A stretch of 5,003 nt of DNA from Bacillota bacterium. Its GTDB lineage: Bacteria; Bacillota; Sulfobacillia; JAJZYS01; JAJYTV01. The notes under the pieces are model-generated. The model did no database searches and was not told the origin of the DNA. It saw only the letters and a list, made by a program, of their open reading frames with translations. Shown here piece after piece: positions 1-5,003 of the stretch (position 1 is the first letter of the stretch; each line of letters begins with the position of its first letter). Made by a program: the position numbers and the translations under genes. The DNA lies in the NCBI GenBank assembly GCA_021786135.1, contig JAJYNV010000087.1:1-5003 (forward strand). Direction: 5' to 3'.

Positions 1-1009
1 TGTCGAGCAGCATGACGCCGAAGCCTGAACCCAGTTCCGCCGCAAGCAGCAGGGCGAGGACGAGAAGGCGCGGGCCGCCGGCCAGCGGGACCAGCAAGAG
101 CGGTGCGGGGAAGAGCGCGGTACCAAAAAGAAGGGTCCGGCCGACACCGATCCTGCGGCTCAGCCGGCCAGCCACAAGGGCGCCCGTGATGGCGCCCATC
201 GCCCCGATACCGGAGATCAGTCCGATCAGGGCTGCGCCGATGTGCAGGCTCTGGCTCGCGTAGAGCAGGAAGAGGGCGCTGAAGACGTAGTTGAAGAGGT
301 TCACGGTCGCCAGGGCCAGGAGCATCGGCCTGAGGACCGGGGAGTGCCAGAGGAAGCGCACGCCGACGCTCGCGCCTTGGTGCGTGCGTGGAGCCGGCGG
401 TGGCTCCTGCGGGGCGATGCCGAGCAGGGTCAGCGCCGACACGACGTAGGAGAAGGCGTCGAACAGCACTGCGATCGGGGCGGACAGGAGCTGCACGAGA
501 AAGCCGCCCAGGCTCGGCCCGGCCAGATAGGACACCGCTCTGCTGCCTTGCAGGAGCGCGTTTGCGTCCACGTACCGATCCTTCGTGACGAAGGCGGGGA
601 AGAGGGAGTTCTGCGCCAGCTGGAACGTAAGACTCAATGTGCCGACCAGGAGGGCGACCCCATAGAGTTCGGCGAATGCCAGGTGCCCCAGCACGAACAG
701 CAGAGGGATGCAGCCGATCAGGAGCGCGCGCAGGATGTCGGAGGCGATCATCAGGTGACGCTTGCTGCGGCTGCGATCCACCCAGATGCCGATTGGCAGG
801 GAGAAGGCGAGCGCCGGCAGGAGACCAGCGGCCGTCAGTTCACCCATCTGCGCAGCACCGGCATGCAGGCTGAGAATCGCCGCCAGCGGTAGGGCGAGGC
901 CGCTGATCCGGTCACCGAGGAGCGAGACCGTCGCGCCAGACCAGTAGCGGCGGAACACCCTGTCTTTGAGCAGCGGAGGCAGGCCCGGCATGGCGCCTTG
1001 GCTAGGCAT
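1..1009 (-). CDS. MFS exporter, MFS_3/EntS-like (3' end outside window)
   Basis: The 336 residues visible form a polytopic inner-membrane transporter of the major facilitator superfamily, probably a proton-driven exporter of a drug or small metabolite. Hydrophobic segments alternate with short charged loops. The loop after TM2 carries an MFS motif A variant, GIWVDRSRSKR (74-84), with Asp78, Arg79 and Lys83/Arg84. A Pro-rich, hydrophilic central loop (about 199-217) separates the two halves. TM segments near 226-250, 256-281, 290-310 and 313-334 follow, so about two TM segments are missing past the left edge. The layout resembles EntS/MFS_3 and macrolide-efflux-like proteins, but the substrate cannot be read from sequence. 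The start is ATG at 1009, with AAGGA 8 bases upstream; a second in-frame ATG lies at 991. The start overlaps the regulator's stop by 8 bases, so the two are co-transcribed and probably translationally coupled. The regulator likely controls this exporter. Confidence 0.9.
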   Translation of the reverse strand, partial: MPSQGAMPGLPPLLKDRVFRRYWSGATVSLLGDRISGLALPLAAILSLHAGAAQMGELTAAGLLPALAFSLPIGIWVDRSRSKRHLMIASDILRALLIGCIPLLFVLGHLAFAELYGVALLVGTLSLTFQLAQNSLFPAFVTKDRYVDANALLQGSRAVSYLAGPSLGGFLVQLLSAPIAVLFDAFSYVVSALTLLGIAPQEPPPAPRTHQGASVGVRFLWHSPVLRPMLLALATVNLFNYVFSALFLLYASQSLHIGAALIGLISGIGAMGAITGALVAGRLSRRIGVGRTLLFGTALFPAPLLLVPLAGGPRLLVLALLLAAELGSGFGVMLLD

Positions 1010-1595
1010 GTCTTGGGTCCTTGTCGTCGATCGGGAAGCCCATGGCGATGAACTGCACCATTCTCGCGCCCGGATGCGGGATCTGCCGCTCGGCGGTGCG
1101 CCGCGCGACGCTTTCGAGCGCCTGGCGGACCGCCTGGACGGTCTCCCTGAGTTCCTCTGGGGTGACGTAGAGCAGTACGTCGCCGAAGTTCGCGGCCTCT
1201 AGCCAGGCGAGCGGCTCGCGCCCGCGCGTGTCGAGCCAATGCAGGAAGCTTTCGTGATACCCCTCGGCGATCGTGCGGCTGAAGATGTGGGATGCTTCGG
1301 CCATTTCATCACTGGCGCCCGCATCGGACCACGAGGTCGACGCAGCGGTGGCTCGCCAGGGACGCTCGCGTCCATGCCCTCCGCCTGCCTCCTCGCACAG
1401 GCCCCACCTTGCGAGCTGTCGGAAGTGGAAGGAGCAGCTGCCCGCGCTCTCACCCGTTCGCTCGGCGGCCTGGCTGGCGGTCAGGGGACCGACGCTGCGC
1501 AGGAGGGCGAGGAGCTTGAGACGGGTCGGGTGCGCCAAGGCGCGCAGGGCCCGAGGATCAGTCAGTTCGAGGCTGCGCTGAGGTGGTCTTTGCAT
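1002..1595 (-). CDS. ArsR/HTH_20-type winged-helix transcriptional regulator
   Basis: A 197-residue DNA-binding protein, probably the repressor of its own operon and the MFS gene behind it. The winged-helix domain lies at about residues 10-85. Residues 15-32 carry the family hallmark RALRALAHPTRLKLLALL, T39-G48 is the first helix of the HTH, S50-G65 (with CSFHFRQLARWGL) is the recognition helix, and GRERPWRA (75-82) is the beta-wing. The arsenic-sensing ELCVCDL motif is absent; the only cysteines seen are Cys54 and Cys67, so metal sensing is not supported. The C-terminal 110 residues are mostly helical in character and end in FPIDDKD, as in ArsR-like regulators paired with MFS exporters. The start is ATG at 1595. 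The frame stays open upstream to 2141, but the HTH fold begins here and a promoter sits directly in front. There is no Shine-Dalgarno; the predicted transcript starts at the ATG. Ligand unknown. Confidence 0.88.
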   Translation of the reverse strand: MQRPPQRSLELTDPRALRALAHPTRLKLLALLRSVGPLTASQAAERTGESAGSCSFHFRQLARWGLCEEAGGGHGRERPWRATAASTSWSDAGASDEMAEASHIFSRTIAEGYHESFLHWLDTRGREPLAWLEAANFGDVLLYVTPEELRETVQAVRQALESVARRTAERQIPHPGARMVQFIAMGFPIDDKDPRHA

Positions 1596-1596
1596 A

Positions 1597-1624
1597 CTCA
1601 AAAGATAACTTTCAAAAGAAGTCT
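1597..1624. repeat. 14-bp tandem direct repeat, candidate operator
   Basis: Two adjoining 14-base units, CTCAAAAGATAACT (1597-1610) and TTCAAAAGAAGTCT (1611-1624), match at 10 of 14 positions and share the core TCAAAAGA. One unit covers the -10 element, the other most of the promoter spacer. The second also contains inverted half-sites, ACTT (1608-1611) and AAGT (1619-1622). A protein bound here would block RNA polymerase, so autorepression by the adjacent ArsR-type protein is the simplest reading. The repeat is seen; the operator role is inferred. Confidence 0.45.
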
Positions 1625-1630
1625 TGTAAA
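1602..1630 (-). promoter_or_regulatory. sigma-70-like promoter of the regulator-MFS unit, leaderless
   Basis: On the minus strand, TTTACA (1630-1625, 5/6 to TTGACA) is followed after exactly 17 bases by TATCTT (1607-1602, 4/6 to TATAAT). Counting from the -10 element puts +1 at 1595, the A of the regulator's ATG, which agrees with the absence of a Shine-Dalgarno. It lies in the only AT-rich patch of the divergent spacer. The match to consensus is seen; use in vivo and the exact start site are inferred. Confidence 0.6.
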
Positions 1631-1652
1631 GGACGGGCGCAGAGCTCGCACA

Positions 1653-1706
1653 GAGGAGGGCGGGGAGATGGAGTCGCGTCGGATGTGCCAGGGCTCCAAG
1701 GACACG
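1653..1706 (-). pseudogene. relic of a second ArsR-type gene (N-terminal helix fragment)
   Basis: Translated on the minus strand, this stretch gives RVLGALAHPTRLHLPALL, which lines up without gaps with residues 15-32 of the regulator downstream (RALRALAHPTRLKLLALL). Eight residues, ALAHPTRL, are identical in a row. By my count 40 of 54 bases match, and many differences are at third codon positions, so this looks like a diverged coding copy and not a recent duplication. Weaker likeness may continue toward about 1630. Just upstream, another frame reads TNPRG, which resembles TDPRA of the regulator and hints at a frameshift. No start codon, ribosome-binding site or HTH recognition helix follows, and the regulator's promoter begins where the likeness ends. 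It is probably a dead remnant, in the same frame as and 153 bases upstream of its living relative. Confidence 0.5.
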
Positions 1707-1788
1707 CCGCCCCGGGGATTGGTGTCGACGATCACTCCGCTCCAGGTGCCGAGGCGCTAGGCTTTGGTCCGACAGAAGATCCGGAACG

Positions 1789-1794
1789 AGGAGG
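1789..1794 (+). promoter_or_regulatory. Shine-Dalgarno site of the cupin gene
   Basis: A perfect AGGAGG lies 8 bases before TTG 1803 and 11 bases before GTG 1806. It rules out the more upstream in-frame TTG at 1764, which has no such site. The ATG at 1796 is out of frame and too close. Confidence 0.7.
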
Positions 1795-1802
1795 AATGGG
1801 GT

Positions 1803-2111
1803 TTGGTGCACATCGAGGAAAGGATACGTTTCGACGAGACGGCTCCGGTGCGCGAGACGATCGCGCAGGAGGGCGCCCTGCGCGTCGTCCTCTTCTGCCT
1901 TGCGGCGGGACAGGAGATCTCGCGGCACACGGCTGCCGCCACCGTTCTCATGCAGGTGGTGACGGGCGAGGGCGTGCTCGTGTCGGGCGACGAAAGGCAC
2001 GACGCGAGCACGGGAGACCTTCTGGCCGTACCGCCTCTCGTACCCCACGCCATGAAGGCTGGGAGCGGACCGTTCGCCGTCCTTGCCACCATCGTCTCTA
2101 CCGCCGGCTGA
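1803..2111 (+). CDS. small single-domain cupin protein
   Basis: A soluble, probably cytoplasmic protein of 102 residues made of a single cupin_2-type beta-barrel. Cupin motif 1 is the segment from Gly36 to Gly57, with His42 as the only conserved ligand-type histidine; the second histidine of the classic HxH is replaced by Ala and the glutamate by Gln51 in LMQVVTGEG. Motif 2 is GDLLAVPPLVPHAMKA (71-86), with His82. This pattern matches the subfamily with the HT...QVLEGE...PANVPHALKA signature, in which most classic metal ligands are lost, so a bound metal and enzymatic activity are doubtful; sensing or binding a small ligand is possible. The start is TTG 1803 or GTG 1806, set by the AGGAGG. 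The stop lies 53 bases before the -35 of the hut promoter, so read-through into hutH is possible, but a role in histidine use is only positional guesswork. It is too short and too unlike HutD to be that protein. Confidence 0.8.
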   Translation: MVHIEERIRFDETAPVRETIAQEGALRVVLFCLAAGQEISRHTAAATVLMQVVTGEGVLVSGDERHDASTGDLLAVPPLVPHAMKAGSGPFAVLATIVSTAG

Positions 2112-2132
2112 GAAGGCATCTGGCCCTAAGCT

Positions 2133-2140
2133 TGTGCACA
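2133..2140. promoter_or_regulatory. palindrome upstream of hut promoter, weak operator candidate
   Basis: TGTGCACA is a perfect 8-base palindrome about 60 bases before the predicted hut transcription start. GntR/HutC-type repressors bind palindromes of the form GT-N-AC, which this fits loosely. An 8-base palindrome is also common by chance and no hut regulator gene is in the window. Confidence 0.2.
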
Positions 2141-2164
2141 CTCTACCATGCTAGTGCGGCAGCG

Positions 2165-2193
2165 TGGACACCCCGGCAAGCCGCGGGTATAAC
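2165..2193 (+). promoter_or_regulatory. sigma-70-like promoter of the hut operon
   Basis: TGGACA (2165-2170, 5/6 to TTGACA) and TATAAC (2188-2193, 5/6 to TATAAT) are spaced by exactly 17 bases. The predicted +1 is near 2200, leaving a leader of about 42 bases before the hutH start at 2242, with room for the AGGAGG at 2229. An in-frame GTG at 2164 would put this promoter inside coding sequence, which argues against that longer start. Confidence 0.65.
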
Positions 2194-2228
2194 GAGGGCA
2201 GAAGACGGCCCGAGGCCGCTTTCGGACC

Positions 2229-2234
2229 AGGAGG
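2229..2234 (+). promoter_or_regulatory. Shine-Dalgarno site of hutH
   Basis: A perfect AGGAGG lies 7 bases before TTG 2242 and fixes the hutH start there. This start also gives residue numbers for the active site that sit one to three below those of Pseudomonas putida HutH. Confidence 0.8.
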
Positions 2235-2241
2235 CGATCGA

Positions 2242-3753
2242 TTGCTCGAGATCGACGGGCATCATCTCACGCTCGAGGATGTCCAGGCGGTAGCGTTTGG
2301 CCGGGAACAGCCGAGACTCACCGCCAGGGCGGCGCGCCAGCTCAAGGACAGCCGCGACATGGTGGAAGAGGCCATGCGGGAAGGCAGGGCCGTCTACGGT
2401 GTGACGACAGGTTTCGGCGATCTGGCCAGGGTGCCGATTCCGCCGGAGGACAGGGAGATCCTGCAGGAGAACCTGCTCAAGAACCACGCGGCGGGCGTGG
2501 GGCCCGAACTTCCGCCCGAGGTCGTGCGTGCGATGCTCCTCCTCAGGGCGAACGCGCTCGCCAAGGGATATTCGGGTGTGCGCATCGACCTCGTCGAGCG
2601 CCTCCTCACCTGGATCCGCGAGGATTGCCTGCCGGTCGTGCCGAGCCAGGGTTCCGTCGGTGCGAGCGGCGACCTCGCACCGCTCGCGCACCTCGCCCTG
2701 CCGCTCCTGGGCCTGGGCGAAGTGCATCTGCGCGGCGAGCGGCTGCCGGCGCGCGAGGCACAGGCCAGGATCGGCCTCGGGCCGATGCGCCTGCAGGCCA
2801 AGGAAGGGCTCGCGCTGACGAACGGCACGCAGCTGATGGCGTCGATCGGCAGCCTTGCGCTGCTCGAAGCCGAGCTGATGGCGGACACGGCGGATGTGGT
2901 GGCGTCCCTGACCGTTCAGGCGCTCCACGGCATCCCCGACGCCTACGACGAATCGATCGTGCGCGCCCGGCCGCACCCCGGTGCGATCCGGTCCGCCCAC
3001 AACCTCAGGACCTGGCTCGCCGGGTCCAAGCTCACCACATCGCCTGGCCAGCTGCGCATGCAGGACCCCTACAGCCTGCGCTGCATTCCGCAGGCGCATG
3101 GCGCGAGCCGCCAGGCTTTCGCGCATGTGCGGTCGGTGCTCGAGATCGAGGTCAACAGCGCAACCGACAACCCGCTCGTCTTCGCGGACGAGCAGCAGGT
3201 CCGCTCAGGCGGCAACTTCCACGGCGAGCCGCTCGCCGTCGCCCTCGACTACCTGTCGATCGCGGTGGCCGAGCTCGCCTCGATTGCGGAGCGCCGCACC
3301 GAGCGCATGGTCAACCCGCACCTGAGCGGGCTGCCGCCCTTCCTCAGCGACCATGGCGGCATCTCGTCCGGACTCATGATCGCGCAGTACACGTCGGCCG
3401 CCCTCGTGTCGCACAACAAGGTGCTCTGCCATCCGGCGTCGGTCGACTCGATCCCCACCTCCGGCAACCAGGAGGACTTCGTGTCGATGGGCTCGGTCGG
3501 GGCGCTCAAGTTGCGCGAGGTGGTGCGGCAGAGCTGGCAGGTGCTCGGCATCGAGCTCGTGGCCGCCTGCCAGGCCCTGGACCTGGCGGGTCCCGGCGAC
3601 CTCTCGCCGGCCGGCCGGCGCGCCTACGACCTCGTGCGCGAGCGCATCGCGTACTATGACGATACGGTGCTTTCGCTGGACCTCGAAGCCGGTGCGGAAC
3701 TTTGCCGCTCGGGAGCTCTGCTCGCCGCGGCGCAGGAGGGATCGGAGTCTTGA
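2242..3753 (+). CDS. hutH: histidine ammonia-lyase (histidase)
   Basis: A cytoplasmic enzyme that removes ammonia from L-histidine to give trans-urocanate, the first step of histidine breakdown. The protein is 503 residues, close to the usual 505-510. Ala141-Ser142-Gly143 in GSVGASGDLAPLAH forms the MIO electrophile by self-cyclisation. Other active-site residues known from P. putida HutH are present: Tyr52 (VYGVTTGFG), His82 (NHAAGVG), Asn194 (LTNGTQ), Tyr277 and Arg280 (QDPYSLRC), and Glu411 (GNQEDFVSMG). His82 and Glu411 favour histidase over phenylalanine or tyrosine lyases. Small departures from common histidases are Lys80-Asn81 before His82 and Phe413 in place of the frequent His in QEDH. 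The start is TTG 2242 (AGGAGG, 7-base spacing). It is first in the operon and its TGA overlaps the ftcD start. A tetramer is expected from the family. Confidence 0.96.
   Translation: MLEIDGHHLTLEDVQAVAFGREQPRLTARAARQLKDSRDMVEEAMREGRAVYGVTTGFGDLARVPIPPEDREILQENLLKNHAAGVGPELPPEVVRAMLLLRANALAKGYSGVRIDLVERLLTWIREDCLPVVPSQGSVGASGDLAPLAHLALPLLGLGEVHLRGERLPAREAQARIGLGPMRLQAKEGLALTNGTQLMASIGSLALLEAELMADTADVVASLTVQALHGIPDAYDESIVRARPHPGAIRSAHNLRTWLAGSKLTTSPGQLRMQDPYSLRCIPQAHGASRQAFAHVRSVLEIEVNSATDNPLVFADEQQVRSGGNFHGEPLAVALDYLSIAVAELASIAERRTERMVNPHLSGLPPFLSDHGGISSGLMIAQYTSAALVSHNKVLCHPASVDSIPTSGNQEDFVSMGSVGALKLREVVRQSWQVLGIELVAACQALDLAGPGDLSPAGRRAYDLVRERIAYYDDTVLSLDLEAGAELCRSGALLAAAQEGSES
3734..3752 (+). 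promoter_or_regulatory. AGGAGG-N10-TTGA coupling junction hutH/ftcD
   Basis: AGGAGG (3734-3739) lies inside the last codons of hutH, 10 bases before TTG 3750. The TTG shares bases with the TGA stop of hutH (TTGA), a typical termination-reinitiation arrangement. TTG 3750 is the only start giving the correct FtcD N-terminus. Confidence 0.75.
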
Positions 3754-4658
3754 AGCGATTCGAGATCGTACCCAACTTCAGCGAGGGCCGCCGTCCCGAG
3801 GTGCTGGAGGCGCTCTACCGCAGCTACAGCGACGCGCATGGCGTCGTTCTCCTCGACCACGAGGCGGACCCGGACCACAACCGCTGCGTCCTGACGGCCG
3901 TGGGCTCGGCCGAAGACCTGATCGAGGCCACCATCGCGGCGTGCAAAGTGGCGCTGCGCGAGATCGACCTCAACCACCACCAGGGAGAGCACCCGCGCAT
4001 CGGCGCGCTCGATGTGCTGCCTTTCCTGCCGCTCGACGGGGCAACCATGGAGGACGCCGTCGCGGCGGCGCACCAGTTGGGCGAGCGCCTCTGGCGGGAG
4101 CTCCAGGTGCCGGTCTACTACTACGAGGAAGCGTCGCTCGGCGCGAGGAAGCTGCTGCCGGCGATCCGCAAGGGCAACTACGAGGGCCTGCGCGAGATCG
4201 TGCGCGACGATCCCTCGCGCCGCCCGGACGTCGGCGGACCGGAGCTCCACCCCACGTTCGGTGCATCGGTGATCGGTGCGCGGAGGCCCCTCGTGGCCTT
4301 CAACGTCTACCTGCGCACCCTGGACCTCGAGATCGCGAAGCGCGTCGCGAAGGCGGTGCGCGAGAGCTCGGGCGGCCTCAGGAACGTGCGCGCGCTCGCC
4401 ATCGACACGAGCGCCCAGGGGGCGGTGCAGGTCTCGATGAACCTCGTGGACGTCGAGGCGACGCCGATCCACAGGGCCTACGAGTTCGTCGAGCGCGAGG
4501 CCGCCCACTACGGCATCGCGGTGTCGCATGCGGAGATCGTCGGCCTCGTGCCGCTCTCGGCCATGCTGGCGGTGGCCGAGCGCAGCCTGCGCCTGCAGGG
4601 CTTCGACGCATCGCAGGTGCTCGAGGTGCGGCTGATGCAGGAGGCGGAGAAGTCTTGA
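3750..4658 (+). CDS. ftcD: glutamate formimidoyltransferase
   Basis: Transfers the formimino group of N-formimino-L-glutamate to tetrahydrofolate, giving L-glutamate and 5-formimino-THF; this ends the folate-dependent histidine route in the cytoplasm. The protein is 302 residues, the size of stand-alone bacterial transferases, and lacks the cyclodeaminase domain of animal FTCD. The N-terminal subdomain opens with FEIVPNFSEGRR (4-15). HHQGEHPRIGALD (76-88) carries His81, equivalent to the catalytic His82 of pig FTCD. VPVYYYEEAS and RKGNYEGLREIV follow. The C-terminal subdomain has GASVIGARRPLVAFNVYL and the folate-side strand QVSMNL (227-232), and closes with SHAEIVGLVPL. The start is TTG 3750; earlier in-frame codons lie within hutH and would add unrelated residues. 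A separate cyclodeaminase (fchA) would be needed to process the product and is not in view. Confidence 0.95.
   Translation: MKRFEIVPNFSEGRRPEVLEALYRSYSDAHGVVLLDHEADPDHNRCVLTAVGSAEDLIEATIAACKVALREIDLNHHQGEHPRIGALDVLPFLPLDGATMEDAVAAAHQLGERLWRELQVPVYYYEEASLGARKLLPAIRKGNYEGLREIVRDDPSRRPDVGGPELHPTFGASVIGARRPLVAFNVYLRTLDLEIAKRVAKAVRESSGGLRNVRALAIDTSAQGAVQVSMNLVDVEATPIHRAYEFVEREAAHYGIAVSHAEIVGLVPLSAMLAVAERSLRLQGFDASQVLEVRLMQEAEKS
4639..4657 (+). promoter_or_regulatory. AGGAGG-N10-TTGA coupling junction ftcD/hutI
   Basis: AGGAGG (4639-4644) lies 10 bases before TTG 4655, whose last two bases are also the first two of the ftcD TGA stop (4656-4658). Spacing and overlap are the same as at the hutH/ftcD junction, and the sequence AGTCTTGA is shared. 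Confidence 0.75.
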
Positions 4659-5003
4659 GCGCCCCGGACCTCGTCGTTTTCCACGCGCGCCTCGTGCCCT
4701 GCGCGGAAGCTGAGATCGCCATGGGCAGGGTGAAGGAACTCCAAACGATCGACGACGGCGCCTTGGTCGTGGCCGGCGGGCGCATCGAGCGCATCGGCAG
4801 GACCGAGGAGGTGCTCGCGCAGACGACGCTAGGCCCCGACACGACCCTGCTCGACGCCGCAGGGCGCGCTCTCGTGCCCGGCTTCGTCGACCCCCACACG
4901 CACGCCCTCTACCACGGCAGGCGCATCCCCGAGATGCAGATGCGGATGGAGGGGAAGGGCTACCTCGAGACCCTGGACGCCGGGGGCGGCATCCAGGAGA
5001 CGG
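4655..5003 (+). CDS. hutI: imidazolonepropionase (3' end outside window)
   Basis: Hydrolyses 4-imidazolone-5-propionate to N-formimino-L-glutamate, the substrate of the FtcD encoded just upstream. The 116 residues visible cover about the first quarter to third of a roughly 400-residue amidohydrolase. The N-terminal beta-sandwich strands include DGALVVAGGRIERIG (34-48), where GG-R-I is typical of the family. ALVPGFVDPHTHALYHGRR (72-90) holds the first metal-binding pair His81 and His83. MRMEGKGYLETLDAGGGI then matches the HutI substrate-loop region (commonly R-K-G-YxE-I-AGGGI). The metal is expected to be zinc or iron from the family. The start TTG 4655 overlaps the ftcD stop; the next in-frame ATG (4721) would delete the first beta-strand, so TTG is preferred. 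The remaining ligands and catalytic Asp lie beyond the right edge. Confidence 0.93.
   Translation, partial: MSAPDLVVFHARLVPCAEAEIAMGRVKELQTIDDGALVVAGGRIERIGRTEEVLAQTTLGPDTTLLDAAGRALVPGFVDPHTHALYHGRRIPEMQMRMEGKGYLETLDAGGGIQET

Noticed and set aside
242..892. 216-residue open frame on the plus strand
   Set aside because: It is antisense to the MFS exporter, whose membrane segments and motif A are clear; the plus-strand product is low-complexity and rich in Gln, Glu and Arg, as expected of a shadow frame in GC-rich DNA.
1598..1750. Minus-strand frame reading WSGVIVDTNPRGG and ending at TGA 1600-1598, as the tail of another gene
   Set aside because: It is short, has no start or recognisable domain, and the TNPRG part is better explained as the shifted N-terminal piece of the ArsR relic.
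2095..2135. Possible terminator after the cupin gene
   Set aside because: There is only a short GCCGGC palindrome at the stop and no stable stem followed by a T-run.
1596..2141. Upstream extension of the regulator frame to a 379-residue protein on the minus strand
   Set aside because: The added 182 residues run antisense to the cupin gene and have no domain apart from the short ArsR-like relic; the regulator promoter lies inside the extension and the HTH domain starts properly at 1595.
2164..2241. Longer hutH start at GTG 2164
   Set aside because: It would add 26 residues unlike any histidase N-terminus, overlap the TGGACA/TATAAC promoter, and ignore the perfect AGGAGG placed before TTG 2242.
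1583..2293. 236-residue plus-strand frame across the cupin gene
   Set aside because: It is out of frame with the cupin, is rich in Gly, Arg and His with no domain, and crosses the regulator promoter and hut promoter.
2143..3126. 327-residue minus-strand open frame
   Set aside because: It is fully antisense to hutH, where active-site motifs are unambiguous; the composition is typical of a reverse shadow.
3654..4529. 291-residue minus-strand open frame
   Set aside because: It is antisense to ftcD and the end of hutH and shows no recognisable motif.

Overview
This is a GC-rich window (about two thirds G+C by eye) from a bacterial chromosome. It holds five protein-coding genes, two of them cut by the window edges, plus a short gene relic. 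Taxonomy is uncertain. The high G+C, perfect AGGAGG ribosome-binding sites, heavy use of TTG starts and folate-dependent histidine breakdown would fit a deep-branching high-GC Firmicute-like lineage (Symbiobacterium or Thermaerobacter type), Chloroflexota or a similar group. I cannot decide between these from the sequence.

Left part (1-1595, minus strand): a two-gene unit made of an ArsR-type winged-helix regulator and an MFS drug-type exporter. The genes overlap by 8 bases and the exporter runs off the left edge. The regulator has a good sigma-70-like promoter whose predicted transcription start falls on the A of its ATG, so its mRNA looks leaderless. A 14-base tandem repeat covers the -10 element and the spacer and is a natural operator candidate.

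Middle (1596-2241): the divergent spacer holds that promoter and, further upstream on the minus strand, a short diverged copy of the regulator's own N-terminal helix region, apparently a relic of a second ArsR gene. A small cupin gene on the plus strand follows. A 130-base gap then carries a clear promoter for the downstream operon.

Right part (2242-5003, plus strand): the histidine utilisation operon hutH - ftcD - hutI. HutH deaminates histidine to urocanate. HutI, cut by the right edge, opens imidazolonepropionate to N-formimino-glutamate. FtcD passes the formimino group to tetrahydrofolate and releases glutamate. Urocanase (hutU) and formimino-THF cyclodeaminase are needed for the full route but are not in the window. 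All three genes appear to start with TTG behind a perfect AGGAGG, and both internal junctions are TTGA stop/start overlaps with nearly identical sequence, which suggests tight translational coupling.

I see no clearly new biological system, CRISPR array, RNA gene or insertion sequence. The most interesting points are the leaderless, repeat-covered regulator promoter, the ArsR relic beside the living gene, and the repeated AGGAGG-N10-TTGA junction design.
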